A stretch of DNA of 64,000 nucleotides from Candidatus Methylospira mobilis (GCF_009498235.1 NZ_CP044205.1:491716-555715); one strand, 5' to 3'; shown: positions 53,285-63,358, counted from the stretch's first letter. Notes: a model not told the origin generated them from the sequence alone. Numbers and translations: made by a program.

Positions 53285-56200
53285 ATGAAGAAGGCTCTGT
53301 TCTGGGTACTGCGTATCCTGGCCGTTATCGGGCTGTTCATACTCTGCGTCGTGCTGGTGCTGGCTTTGGAATGGCCGTTATGGAGCAGTATCGGTGTTTT
53401 CTTGGGGCTGATTTCCATTTTTGTCCTGTGCAAGTTTTTATGGCGGGTGTATTCAGCCTGGCGCTCTCGCAGCAAGGTGGTGCAGCAGGTTGCGGTGTCC
53501 GCATCCGCTCCCCAGCTCGTGCGAGTCAGTTTGCGCGACAAATGGCGGCAGGCGATTTACAAGCTGAAGCATTCCAATCTGCGCCTGCGTGGAAATCCGG
53601 TCGAAGCCCTGCCCTGGTTCATGCTCATCGGTCGCGCAGGCACCGGCAAAACGACGGCGTTGCTGCATTCGGGGCTGGTTGCGCCGCTGAACGACCTGAC
53701 CGAAAGCGAGACCGTCGAACGCACGGATAATGCGGACTGGTGGTTTTTCGACGGCGCTGTGGTGATGGACACGGCCGGAAGATATATCGGCGCTGAAGAT
53801 GTTCCCGCCGATCGAGCCGAGTGGGGCGTACTGCTGGATCAACTGGCGAAATACCGGCGCGTTGGCGGTATTTCCGGTCTGGTTCTGGCCGTGGACGCAG
53901 TGCGCCTGATTCAGGGCGATGAGGCCGAATTGACGCGGGAGGGGCACGTGATACGCGGAAGGCTGGAGCAACTGGTTCGTTTGTACGACCACCGCTTTCC
54001 TGTTTTCGTGCTGGTGACCAAACTGGATCAGGTTTATGGATTTCACCAATTCGCGGCGCATCTTTCCGATCAGGGGCTCGCGCAAGCCATGGGCGTGTCC
54101 GGCCAAATTCATGACGGCGGGGATGAGCCGCAAAGCTTTTTCGATCAGGCCTTCGATCATATACTCGACCGCTTGAGAGATTTGCGTATCGGTCTCTTAC
54201 GCATGCCGGATCGCGTGTCCGCCGAGACCTTATTGTTTCCGGAAGAATTGAGCCGTCTCAAGCCCGCGTTATTGACCTACGTTAATGCCGCATTCGGAAA
54301 AACGGCCTATTACGAACCTTTGCTTTTGCGAGGTCTGTTTTTTTCGAGCGCAATACAGGAAAGCAGTGCGATATCCCACTATCTGGGTGCGCATGTGTCG
54401 GTTTCTCAGCCTGCGCAGGACAGCAAAAATCGCGGTATCTTTCTCAGCGATTTCCTTGGCAAGGTATTGCCCGCCTATGCCGGCCAGCGCGAACCTACGT
54501 TGTTGCAAAGCAACTGGCGCATCGTTACCCGCAATATGGGGCTGTCAGCGCTCATTGCGGGTGCGATCGGCCTGATTATCGAGCTTTCAGGTTCCTACAT
54601 CGCCGCGCGTAACCAGATTCAATCCTATGAAGACGCTTTGCCTGAGCGTGTGGCGGTCAGCGGCGATTTATACAAGGATTTACAGTTGGAGGATGATCTG
54701 TCCCCGCTGATACAGTTGATAGACGACCGATCGAGCGACTGGCGCTGGAGATTCAATGCATTCGACAGCGCTGTCGATGAAGCGGAAAGCCGTCTGAAAA
54801 AACAATTCCTGAACAAGCTTTACGAATCGGTTTCCTACGGTCTGGCCACTGTTATCGTCGAAAAGATAGACGGGCTGATCAAAGACAATTCTACCGCCAA
54901 ATTAGGCATGCTTACCCAGGATCTGATACGCCGCCTGAATTTGTATGAGGCCAAAATGGATGGCGCAAATTTGAGCGAACTGCGCAAAATGCCGCAGATA
55001 TCCCCGCTGGTGCTGTCGGACTTGATTAGCGGCGTGACTCCTGAAGAAGGCAGTCGAATGGCGCGAGGGTTTGTCGATATCATGGGCATATCGGACGACC
55101 GTAGATTTTTACAGGCGCGCATCGACGTATTGAGGCAGGAATTGAAGCAGGTAGGTCTTTACTCCAGCAATTTACAATGGCTGGTGTCCTGGGCCGATGG
55201 AGAACCCGACCTGGTCGATCTTTCGCTTTCGACTTTCTGGTCTACAGCGATCAAGATGAATAAGGATGTCATTGTTTCAGCGCCGTATACATCGCAAGGC
55301 AGAGTGGCCATCAACCAGTTTCTCGACGAAATACGGAAGAACTTCGACGACAAGGCGCTTTTTGACCAGCGCCGGGAGGCTTTCAATACCTGGTATCAGG
55401 CAGAAAGAATACACGCGTGGGAGGGGTTCGCGCTCAATTTCTATCGCGGACAGGAACTGATACAAGGTCTGCCCGCCTGGAATTTGTTGATGAGCTCGGT
55501 AGGTACCGGACAAACGCCGACCAGGCGAGGCGTTACTTATCTATTGAAGGAGCTGTCGGATATTCCGGACGCGCAGGCGCCCAACTGGTTGATGCTGTTG
55601 CGCAGGCTGGAAGTGATACGCGAGCAGGCTGACCAGACAGGGTTGCTGTCCGGCGTATCGAATACGGTCAGTGTACTGGATACGGTAGGCAGCAAGGCTG
55701 TGCGCGAAACCCTGGAGCACAAAACCAGCGCCGGAGCGGCATTGTTGAAAGGGGAAATAGCAGCCATTGATGTATACGCCAAATATCGCACGGCGGTGAC
55801 GGCTGTCGCTACGGAAGCATTGACCGGCGAAGGAGCCAGCGCCAAACTGGCAGCTGAATTTCACGGCTTCGGAGTCGATCCAGCCGTCAAAACTTCGGCA
55901 TTGCATGAAGTTTACGACCGTTTCTCCGCGCTGAAGGAAACCATGCTCGCAACCTCGCCCGATTATTATCCGGCGTGGTCGCTGGCCGGCGGCGTCGCGC
56001 ATTTGATAACTCATTATATAGAAGAGCAAACCTCGTGCATGTTGCAGCACGAATGGGATAGCAAGGTAATGTGGCCGCTACAGACCTCAACCGACATGCA
56101 GGGCATGATGGATCTGGTTTTCGGCCAGCAGGGCACGGTATGGGCGTTTGTAGAGGGGCCGGCCAAGCCTTATCTCATCAGAGGCGCGCAGATTTTCAGA

Positions 56201-57088
56201 CCGATAGAGACTTACAGCTATTCCGTACCCTGGAGCGCGGACTTCATACCATTCCTGAATTCCGCAGTGGGCCGGCAGGTCGAGCATATCGTGACCCGTA
56301 AAAGAAACGATGAGCTTGAAAAAGGCCAATCGGAGGTAGAAAAAGCTAAAATGCTGGCGCTCGAGAAAACCAAAGCGACATCGATCAGCGTCGGTATCGA
56401 GGGCCAACCGGTCAATGTCGATCCCGATGCCAGGGAGGGTTCGTTTGGTACGGTGCTGACCTTGCAATGCAGCCCGCAGCGGCAGGTGTTGTCGGTGCTC
56501 AATACCGACGCCACTGCGCAGTTCACATGGAATCCCACCACTTGCAGGGATGTCGATCTGCAAATCCGCTTCGATGGTTTTACCGTGCAGAAATTCTGGT
56601 TCGGAGCCGACGGATTCCCTCAGTTTCTGAAGGATTTCAGAGACGGTCATCATGTATTCCGGGCAAGCGAGTTTCCAGGCCAGGCGGATCGTTTGCGCGC
56701 AATAGGCGTAAAAAACATATCAGTGTATTACAAAATCACCGGCAGCAACGAGGTGTTGACCGCCTGGGACATAATGAATACGTCGCCTGTCGCGACTGCG
56801 CCGCGCGCAGCAAGCGCGAGCCGGGAGCAAGCTGCCGTGGCGACGCCGTTGACCGAAATACGGTCCGTGGAGCTGAAATTGCCCGGTCTGATAGGGCAAT
56901 GCTGGGACCCTAAATTCAAACCGTATAAGCCCGAATCGTTATCGAGCTTTTTCGCAGGCATAGAGTCAGGGTTCGATCAGCCGCAAGCCGCGCAGCCGCC
57001 AGCGCCAGCCGAGCCAGCGCCGGTGGCAAAGCCCAAGCCCAAGCCCAGGAAAAAGCGCTGGAGGACTTATTATTATTACCGGGAATGA
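53285..57088 (+). CDS. tssM: Type VI secretion inner-membrane protein TssM (IcmF)
   Basis: A 1267-residue IcmF-type protein. Two N-terminal helices (about 6-28 and 31-53) precede the cytosolic GTPase-like domain with Walker A GRAGTGKT (116-123) and DTAGR (162-166). A third helix near 420-440 (LSALIAGAIGLIIELSG) leads to the large periplasmic part that meets TssJ. The C-terminal domain includes IFRPIETYSYSVPWSADFIPF and the typical WNPTTCRDVDLQIRF. The last 25 residues are Pro/Lys-rich. It ends the structural operon; no sheath, tube, ClpV or TssA gene follows. Confidence 0.95.
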   Translation: MKKALFWVLRILAVIGLFILCVVLVLALEWPLWSSIGVFLGLISIFVLCKFLWRVYSAWRSRSKVVQQVAVSASAPQLVRVSLRDKWRQAIYKLKHSNLRLRGNPVEALPWFMLIGRAGTGKTTALLHSGLVAPLNDLTESETVERTDNADWWFFDGAVVMDTAGRYIGAEDVPADRAEWGVLLDQLAKYRRVGGISGLVLAVDAVRLIQGDEAELTREGHVIRGRLEQLVRLYDHRFPVFVLVTKLDQVYGFHQFAAHLSDQGLAQAMGVSGQIHDGGDEPQSFFDQAFDHILDRLRDLRIGLLRMPDRVSAETLLFPEELSRLKPALLTYVNAAFGKTAYYEPLLLRGLFFSSAIQESSAISHYLGAHVSVSQPAQDSKNRGIFLSDFLGKVLPAYAGQREPTLLQSNWRIVTRNMGLSALIAGAIGLIIELSGSYIAARNQIQSYEDALPERVAVSGDLYKDLQLEDDLSPLIQLIDDRSSDWRWRFNAFDSAVDEAESRLKKQFLNKLYESVSYGLATVIVEKIDGLIKDNSTAKLGMLTQDLIRRLNLYEAKMDGANLSELRKMPQISPLVLSDLISGVTPEEGSRMARGFVDIMGISDDRRFLQARIDVLRQELKQVGLYSSNLQWLVSWADGEPDLVDLSLSTFWSTAIKMNKDVIVSAPYTSQGRVAINQFLDEIRKNFDDKALFDQRREAFNTWYQAERIHAWEGFALNFYRGQELIQGLPAWNLLMSSVGTGQTPTRRGVTYLLKELSDIPDAQAPNWLMLLRRLEVIREQADQTGLLSGVSNTVSVLDTVGSKAVRETLEHKTSAGAALLKGEIAAIDVYAKYRTAVTAVATEALTGEGASAKLAAEFHGFGVDPAVKTSALHEVYDRFSALKETMLATSPDYYPAWSLAGGVAHLITHYIEEQTSCMLQHEWDSKVMWPLQTSTDMQGMMDLVFGQQGTVWAFVEGPAKPYLIRGAQIFRPIETYSYSVPWSADFIPFLNSAVGRQVEHIVTRKRNDELEKGQSEVEKAKMLALEKTKATSISVGIEGQPVNVDPDAREGSFGTVLTLQCSPQRQVLSVLNTDATAQFTWNPTTCRDVDLQIRFDGFTVQKFWFGADGFPQFLKDFRDGHHVFRASEFPGQADRLRAIGVKNISVYYKITGSNEVLTAWDIMNTSPVATAPRAASASREQAAVATPLTEIRSVELKLPGLIGQCWDPKFKPYKPESLSSFFAGIESGFDQPQAAQPPAPAEPAPVAKPKPKPRKKRWRTYYYYRE

Positions 57089-57242
57089 GATCCCGGTGAT
57101 TACCATGAATCGAACCGTATGTAGCGCTTATATGCCGCGACAGCGATAAAAGTCTATCCAGTATCGCAATTAGCGTATACTTTGATGGCGCATAAGGTTT
57201 GGTGCGCGCGTGGCTTTTAATGCCTGTTGGAGGTGGTGTCGC

Positions 57243-58355
57243 ATGGCCCTGATATCTGAGCCAACCCGCTATCCAGCTTTCCAGCAGAGCCGCTCGTCCT
57301 TAATCTCGGTCTTTATCGCTGTATTAGCGGCAACATGCCAAAATCCCGCCTTCGGCGGCGTTGTCGAGCCGGAAAATAGAGCAGTCGATCGGCCCCCCGT
57401 TGCGCGGGAGGTTTTGCAGACTCGGCCTGACCCGATAGACACAACCTCCTTATTGTCCCTATGGGGAGCAGAAGATTTGCGCGGCCATCCCGGCGAAGAG
57501 CGAATCACCTATTTACATAAACCCGATTTTGCTCCGCCCGCTTCGCTCGAAGCAACGCAGCTTCTGCCTCAACTCGACGAGCGGCAAATGGACTCCATTC
57601 GCCGCGTCCGTCTACCGTCCGGCAAGAATCTCGTCGCCTTGACCTTCGATTTGTGCGAACAGGCCGACGATATCACCGGCTACGACCGCGGCATTGTCAA
57701 CTACCTGCGCGACAACCATATTCCGGCCACTTTTTTTGCAGGCGGTAAATGGATGCGCTCGCATCCGCAGCGAGCAATGCAATTGATGGCCGATCCGGGT
57801 TTCGAAGTCGGCAACCATGGCTGGACACACGGCAACCTGCGCAGGCTTTCCGGGCAGAGGATGATGGATCAGGTCGTCTGGGCCCAGGCCGAGTACGAGC
57901 AGTTGTGGGACGACCTGGCGCTGAAGGCCAAAAACGCCGGTCTGGAAGCACTGATGAACCGTATTCCCCGGCTGCCTGTGACGTTGCGTTTTCCCTACGG
58001 AACCTGCAGCGCGGAATCCTTGCGCGCCGTCAATCAACTTGGGTTGGGCGCGATTCAATGGGATGTGGTCAGCGGCGACGCCGATCCGCACATCCCGACG
58101 GCGGCGCTCATCCGCGGAGTGATAAACAATGTACGCGCGGGTTCGATCGTCGTGTTTCACGCCAATGGACGCGGCCATGGCACCGCCGCCGCCCTGCCGG
58201 GTATCGTCGCCGCGTTGCGCGCCAAAGGCTTTGCGTTTACCACCGTCAGCAAACTGCTGCAGGAAGGCGTGCCTGAGACGGTAAAGGATTGCTTCGAACT
58301 GCGGCCTGGTGATAACGCGTACATTGACGCAAAATTCGGCGATGGTACCCAATGA
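57243..58355 (+). CDS. Polysaccharide deacetylase family protein (NodB domain)
   Basis: A 370-residue exported protein. A signal-like region (LISVFIAVLAATCQNPAFGG) comes first. The NodB domain begins at about 128 with NLVALTFDLCEQADD, in which the usual TFDDG is TFDLC as in one branch of the family, then PATFFAGGKWM, NHGWTHGNL (the two metal His) and LRFPYGTC. It probably removes acetyl groups from an extracellular or cell-wall sugar polymer. GGAGGT precedes the ATG at 57243 by nine bases. It stands alone after the type VI locus. Confidence 0.85.
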   Translation: MALISEPTRYPAFQQSRSSLISVFIAVLAATCQNPAFGGVVEPENRAVDRPPVAREVLQTRPDPIDTTSLLSLWGAEDLRGHPGEERITYLHKPDFAPPASLEATQLLPQLDERQMDSIRRVRLPSGKNLVALTFDLCEQADDITGYDRGIVNYLRDNHIPATFFAGGKWMRSHPQRAMQLMADPGFEVGNHGWTHGNLRRLSGQRMMDQVVWAQAEYEQLWDDLALKAKNAGLEALMNRIPRLPVTLRFPYGTCSAESLRAVNQLGLGAIQWDVVSGDADPHIPTAALIRGVINNVRAGSIVVFHANGRGHGTAAALPGIVAALRAKGFAFTTVSKLLQEGVPETVKDCFELRPGDNAYIDAKFGDGTQ

Positions 58356-58432
58356 CTCAGAGGCGGCAGCACGCTGCCGCATTATCAGCTTGTATGTTGT
58401 TGGTGATGATATCTCTTGAGCTGATTGATATC

Positions 58433-59629
58433 CTATTTGCAGCCACCAACTATCGCGATAAGTTCTTCTTCCAAGGATTTAACCAAATCGGAAAAGCTAG
58501 TCATTACACTTTCTCTGACTGAATCCCTTATCGCGATTGCATCTTCGGAAAAATACCTCTTAATAGCTGACACATGATTATCGTCATCGATAACCATCAA
58601 CTCGAATGTATTCCCGTTGAAGATTGGCATCGGTTTACTTTCTCCGATCTTGAAAGCGCAAGCTTTAAGTGGATAAAGGTCCATAACTTCTATGAGTTTA
58701 TGGTCGAATGTCAGCAATGCAGGGAAGAAGTAGCGCGCGCCCTTTGACGGCATGAACGCAAGGGACTGCTCTATCTGGCGGACATGCCATATATCCCATG
58801 CCATGTTACTTAGCAATTCTAGGATATCACTGCGGCCTTTCTGTATTTTTCCAAAAAACTTTAATTTCTGGCCTCGCTGAAAGTATGCACGAGCAATAGC
58901 TGTTTCTCGTCCATTCATTGTTGCAAGCCTGGAATGACTAAAATCCAAAAAGGCCTCCATTTTCCTACCTAAGCCAGCGCTAGGCGACTTGATCTGTATC
59001 GCAGCCATCTTAATCAGGCAGGCGTACATATATTGATGTCGAAACAATATTTCTTTCAATAGTGGAGCATTCCCAATGTCCATATACATCCTGGATAATA
59101 GCTGCTGCGCTCTATATACCAATTCCTGCTCGGTCAATGTCGACCGCACTTCCCCTTTTTTCTTCAGCCACTCACCGTCCAGATTGCGTAATATCTCATA
59201 AGCTTTGAGATTCTCGAAAATTTTATCCACAGTTTCGCCGTTGACAAGCGTGGGTAGATTTTCGGAAAAGTATGGGATGGGATCGATATTTACTTCTGGT
59301 CGCGCGATGAACTCAAAAACCGCTTGAAAATCTTTTGGGAGAGGCGCTAACCGCTTTCCTGCCATGTAGGGCCTGAGATAGCTCATTGCATTCGTATCAA
59401 GCGAGATGGAATAATCGATAGGGTACGTCGAGTGTCCGGACTCCATCTCTTCGGCTGTCTCGGTATCTAAGACCAGTACTCGTTCCGTGTTAAATAGACT
59501 ACGAACTGCGGCGCCGGCGGAAAACGTACGGTTTACTGCAAATCCTGGCGTCCCACCCCGGTCAGAGGCGAAGATAAACCTATATCCCGTTAGCAATCGC
59601 GCTGCCATGCGATACAATTCAAAGGCCAT
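58433..59629 (-). CDS. Unknown 398-aa protein
   Basis: The product begins MAFELYRMAARLLTGYRFIF and is helical with mixed charge. Residues 72-86 (YSISLDTNAMSYLRP) recall the opening strand of PIN-like nucleases (an Asp then Asn/Ser-x-Leu), and LLTFDHKLIEVMDLYP occurs near residue 315. I cannot show a full set of PIN acidic residues. The gene looks more AT-rich than neighbouring genes and is the only minus-strand gene in the last 26 kb, both hints of transfer. Intact frame. Confidence 0.6.
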   Translation of the reverse strand: MAFELYRMAARLLTGYRFIFASDRGGTPGFAVNRTFSAGAAVRSLFNTERVLVLDTETAEEMESGHSTYPIDYSISLDTNAMSYLRPYMAGKRLAPLPKDFQAVFEFIARPEVNIDPIPYFSENLPTLVNGETVDKIFENLKAYEILRNLDGEWLKKKGEVRSTLTEQELVYRAQQLLSRMYMDIGNAPLLKEILFRHQYMYACLIKMAAIQIKSPSAGLGRKMEAFLDFSHSRLATMNGRETAIARAYFQRGQKLKFFGKIQKGRSDILELLSNMAWDIWHVRQIEQSLAFMPSKGARYFFPALLTFDHKLIEVMDLYPLKACAFKIGESKPMPIFNGNTFELMVIDDDNHVSAIKRYFSEDAIAIRDSVRESVMTSFSDLVKSLEEELIAIVGGCK

Positions 59630-59858
59630 GGCAGTATTCTATGCGTTGCAGATGCGAGCAGCGATATATTAGACGTTTAGTTTTTGAGTTTTCATCAGTT
59701 CTAATATATTTTTGGCAGCGAAATGCGCCACAAAACAAGCGGAGCGCGGCTAGCGCAAAGATGCCAACTGAAGACTCTAATTTAATACACTGCCACTGTT
59801 ATCTCCGGCATTCAAACGCGGTGATCAGGAGTATCAGGTAAAGTCGGGGTTGATTTAA

Positions 59859-60305
59859 ATGCAGATGAAATACATGAAAGTTACTTTAAACGGAAGCTGC
59901 CTGTGCGGCGAGGTTTGCTACGCCGTGACCGGCGAACCGCAGCGCTTTTACCATTGCCATTGCACGCGCTGCCGCAAGTCTTCCGGCGCTGGACATGCGT
60001 CAAATTTGATAATAACGGGCGCGCAGCTGATTTTTTCCAGGGGCGAGTCGCTGCTGAAGCGTTACAAGGTAGTCAAAGCCAAACGTTTTGCCAGGCAGTT
60101 TTGCAATAACTGCGGGGCTGCCGTGGCGCGCTTTGTTCCCGAGCTCGACGCGGTAGTCGTTCCTGCCGGTTCGCTCGACTGCGAGGCGCCAACTAAACCG
60201 CAAGCCAGAATATTCTGGGACTCGCGCGCAGAATGGTCATGCGATGGCGATAAACTACCTCGATATGCAGAATATCCAAGCATAGCGCAAGATCCGGGTC
60301 GCTGA
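59859..60305 (+). CDS. GFA (glutathione-dependent formaldehyde-activating enzyme-like) family protein
   Basis: A 148-residue zinc protein with the GFA layout: SCLCGEVCYAVTGEP (Cys-x-Cys), HCHCTRCRKSSGAGHA (Cys-x-x-Cys), and QFCNNCGAAVARFV (Cys-x-x-Cys). The name comes from a proposed role in binding formaldehyde to glutathione, which is disputed. Several ATGs lie at the start; the third (MKVTLNGSCLCG) fits the family best. It heads a group of redox and alkylation-repair genes. Confidence 0.88.
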   Translation: MQMKYMKVTLNGSCLCGEVCYAVTGEPQRFYHCHCTRCRKSSGAGHASNLIITGAQLIFSRGESLLKRYKVVKAKRFARQFCNNCGAAVARFVPELDAVVVPAGSLDCEAPTKPQARIFWDSRAEWSCDGDKLPRYAEYPSIAQDPGR

Positions 60306-60387
60306 TGAGCGTTTGAACCTCCATACTCTGCTCGTAGCGGAACAGGTTCCTGTCCGCACGAACGCTCACTATGGGAGGCATCAATTG

Positions 60388-61063
60388 TGCATCTAAGCTG
60401 CGCCGCCGATTCTGTACTTTGGTGCGCCTGTCGTCCTGATCAGCACCCTCAACGAAGATGGCAGCTGCAATCTTTGCGCCGATATCTTCGGTATTCTGGC
60501 TGGGGTGGCGCTGTCTGCTCGGGCTGGCGGCAGTCGCCAAAACCATGCAGAACTTGATTCGCACCGGCGAGTGGGTGTTTAACCTTCCGTCCGTAAACGA
60601 GGTGGAGGCTGTAAATCGACCGGCGCTTACGACAGGTTCCGACCCCGTTCCGGAGTTTAAGCGGGGCAAGGGCTACCGGCATGAAGCCGACAAATTCGGG
60701 GTTGCTGGGCTGACGCCGATGGTTTCGGAAACGGCAGCGCCCGCGCGCGTACGAGAATGTCCTGTGCAACTTGAGGCAAACGTCGCGGCTACGCACCGCG
60801 TGGGCGAGAACAATCCGGCGCAACGGGGGATCATTCTCTGTATCGAGACCCGCGTTCAACGTGTGCATGCGGACTCGCCGATTATGATGAGCGGAGAACA
60901 TGATCGTATTGATCCGGACAAATGGCGACCGCTGACCATGAGCTTTCAGCAATTCTACGGGCTCGGTCCACAGTTTCAGGGTTCGGTGTTGGGAACCATT
61001 CCGGAGGCCATGTACCGTAGCCCGGACATGGAATCGGCACGGCATCCCCGGTTGAGCCCTTGA
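60388..61063 (+). pseudogene. Flavin reductase-like protein, frameshifted
   Basis: The first part reads LYFGAPVVLISTLNEDGSCNL in one frame (from 60412). At AATCTTTGCG (about 60470) the frame shifts by one, apparently through an extra T, and continues APISSVFWLGWRCLLGLAAV, NLIRTGEWVFNLPS, HEADKFGVAGLTP, PVQLEANV and MSFQQFYGLGP to 61063. This is a flavin-reductase-like FMN-binding split barrel. A TAA at 60394 lies just before the first frame, so the start is also unclear. The second part could start at ATG 60458 but would lack the first strands. Confidence 0.75.
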
Positions 61064-61088
61064 TTCAATCGACCGATGGAATAAGCAT

Positions 61089-61922
61089 ATGACAGACTAT
61101 GACCGCATCGCCGACGCCATCGATTTCATCCGCAGCAGAGTCGATAGCCAGCCGACGCTGAAAGAAATTGCGGATCACTTGCATCTGAGCCCTTTTTATT
61201 TCCAGCGCCTATTCTGCCGCTGGGCCGGGGTTACTCCCAAAAGATTTCTGCAGGTTCTTACGCTGGAGCGCGCCAAGCAGTTGCTGGCCGAGGCGAAACC
61301 TCTGCTCGAGGTTTCCGATTCCCTGGGATTGAGCAGCGGTTCGCGTTTGTATGACCATTTCGTCCATTTGGAGGCAGTTACTCCCGGAGAATACAAAGCG
61401 CGAGGCGCAGGTTTGACCATCGGGTATGGTGTGCATGACACTCCTTTCGGAGAGGCCTTCATTGCCGTCACTCCGAAAGGTGTCTGCAACTTTTCGTTTC
61501 TGGATGGAGCTGCGGTTGAGTACCGTCTTGCCGATTTGCTGAAGATGTGGCCGTGTGCGGAGGTACTCGAAAGTCAACAACAAACGCTTGCTGTTATCCA
61601 TGCCATGTTTGGCGGGCAGATTGAGTTGAATCGACAGGTTCCCATCTCCCTGCATGTATCAGGAACGAACTTTCAGGTCAGTGTATGGAAGGCGTTGCTG
61701 CAGATAGCGCCAGCCACTGTTACAAGCTATTCTCATGTGGCAACTGCAATCGGCCATCCCAATTCGGCAAGGGCCGTGGGGCAGGCGCTAGGCGCAAACC
61801 CTGTCGCGATTTTGATTCCCTGCCACCGGGTAATTCAGCAAAGCGGTAAGCTTGGCGGGTATCACTGGGGCGAAACCCGTAAACAGGCAATCCATGCATG
61901 GGAATCGGCAAGGTATGAATAA
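61089..61922 (+). CDS. AraC-domain / methylated-DNA cysteine methyltransferase (Ada-like)
   Basis: A 277-residue fusion. Residues 1-105 are an AraC-type double helix-turn-helix (TLKEIADHLHLSPFYFQRLFCRWAGVTPKRFLQ). Residues 110-277 are an O6-alkylguanine-DNA methyltransferase with the Cys acceptor in ILIPCHRVIQQSGKLGGYHWG, plus the upstream helix SARAVGQALGANPVA. It would remove alkyl groups from guanine and, when methylated, act on transcription, as Ada does. The Ada N-terminal zinc domain is absent. ATG at 61089 lies 25 bases past the flavin reductase remnant. Confidence 0.93.
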   Translation: MTDYDRIADAIDFIRSRVDSQPTLKEIADHLHLSPFYFQRLFCRWAGVTPKRFLQVLTLERAKQLLAEAKPLLEVSDSLGLSSGSRLYDHFVHLEAVTPGEYKARGAGLTIGYGVHDTPFGEAFIAVTPKGVCNFSFLDGAAVEYRLADLLKMWPCAEVLESQQQTLAVIHAMFGGQIELNRQVPISLHVSGTNFQVSVWKALLQIAPATVTSYSHVATAIGHPNSARAVGQALGANPVAILIPCHRVIQQSGKLGGYHWGETRKQAIHAWESARYE

Positions 61923-62051
61923 GCCGATCCATAACGTAGCGTTTGCCGGGTGTCGATTTGGCTCCTTATGCTTGCTGAAAATACAATTATCTAATGCCAT
62001 CTTTATGGTTATAGGCATTAAAACACGAATATAGTGGCTGCTGCTCATTAA

Positions 62052-62459
62052 GCGCTTGACCACCTGGCTCGGGAGTTACAAGACCGTTTTCCCCTGGCTG
62101 GACTGATCGGCGGCGATAATGAATTCGAGCAAAGTGTCGCAAAAGTGCTAGGTTCTGTCGAAGCCCCGGTCATCGGCCTGGATTTACCGCTGGACATGGA
62201 CGGTACTGCATTTCAACAGCGAGTTGGGCAGACTTTGAGGCAAATCCGGGTCGGCGAAAAAGTGAGCTACTCGGAAACTGCACAACGTATCGGCGCACCG
62301 AAAGAGGAACGGCGGGCAGTAACCGGTGCCTACGTGGCCAAAACTCTGGTCGTGGCGATTCCTTGTCACCGGGGCTGCGTCCGCTCGGTCAACGGTTTGT
62401 CCGGTTATTGTTGGGGGGAGCGTAAAGCTGAGCTGTTACGTCGGGAGAGGAAAGCATGA
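62052..62459 (+). pseudogene. Truncated Ada C-terminal methyltransferase domain
   Basis: The frame reads HLARELQDRFPLAGLIGGDNEFEQ (from about 62058), LGLDLPLDMDGTAFQQRV-like segment, EKVSYSETAQRIGAPKEERRAVTG and VAIPCHRGCVRSVNGLSGYCWG. This is the C-terminal domain of E. coli-type Ada, with its acceptor Cys. A TAA at 62049-62051 directly precedes it, and no start codon is found before GTG at 62145, which would cut off the first strand. There is an extra residue after PCHR. The AraC domain and N-terminal zinc domain are missing. It overlaps the alkA ATG by four bases. Confidence 0.75.
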
Positions 62460-63358
62460 GTTCCAGCGTATTGTCTTGCACGCTGCCGCTGCCTGCAAAT
62501 TATCGGATGACGGATATTTTGTCTTTTCATGGCCGCGATGCTCTGGCTGTTTCAGAATCAGTAGCGGCTAATCAGATGCGTAAAGGCATCTTATGGCACG
62601 GTTCGACGGCCTGTTTGACACTCCGTTTGTTACCCTTGCGCGCTGAAATAGAACTGAGCATCGATCATACGCAAACTTCATTGGAAGTTGACGAATTATC
62701 CGCACTGGCAGTTAGAATGCTTGGATTAAATCAGCCCATTGATGTTTTTGAGGAAAGTGTTGGTCAACATCCGCAGCTTGGCGTGCTGATTAACAATCAA
62801 TCCGGATTGCGGGTACCGGTCGCGCCGACTGCATTTGAAGCCTTGAGTTGGGCGATCACCGGACAGCAAATCAGCGTTGCAGCCGCTATTTCGATACGCC
62901 GTAAATTTATTCAACTGGTCGGGTTACAGCATTTCAGCGGCTTATATTGCTACCCGGATGCTCGGCATGTAAGCTGTATGAGCGCCAGCGGCTTGCGCCA
63001 GGCCGGGTTTTCAAAAAGTAAGGCGCAAACTTTGCTGACGGTGAGTCAGATGGCGGTGTCCGGCGGATTGGAATTGAATAACACTCAAAAGGAACCGCCG
63101 ATAGAGCAAATACGTCAACAATTGTTGAAGATTCACGGCATTGGCCCCTGGACCGTCAATTATGCGCTATTACGTGGCTATGGTTGGTTGGACGGTTCAC
63201 TGCACGGCGATGCCGCAGTCCGTCGTGGGTTGCAGGTTTTATTGAACCACGTTGAGGAGATGGGTGAAAACCAAGTCCGGCAATGGTTGGAAAACTTTGC
63301 GCCGTGGCGCGCTTTGGTCGCTGCGCATTTATGGGAACTGGTATCCCGTGGTGGGTAA
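62456..63358 (+). CDS. alkA: DNA-3-methyladenine glycosylase II
   Basis: A 300-residue glycosylase that removes alkylated purines from DNA. The N-terminal AlkA_N domain is followed by the helix-hairpin-helix KIHGIGPWTVNYALLRG (about 223-239) and the catalytic Asp in LDGSLHGDAAVRRGL. AFEALSWAITGQQISVAAA is the conserved helix pair before it. The ATG overlaps the Ada remnant's TGA, so the two were once co-translated. The frame is intact. Confidence 0.95.
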   Translation: MSSSVLSCTLPLPANYRMTDILSFHGRDALAVSESVAANQMRKGILWHGSTACLTLRLLPLRAEIELSIDHTQTSLEVDELSALAVRMLGLNQPIDVFEESVGQHPQLGVLINNQSGLRVPVAPTAFEALSWAITGQQISVAAAISIRRKFIQLVGLQHFSGLYCYPDARHVSCMSASGLRQAGFSKSKAQTLLTVSQMAVSGGLELNNTQKEPPIEQIRQQLLKIHGIGPWTVNYALLRGYGWLDGSLHGDAAVRRGLQVLLNHVEEMGENQVRQWLENFAPWRALVAAHLWELVSRGG

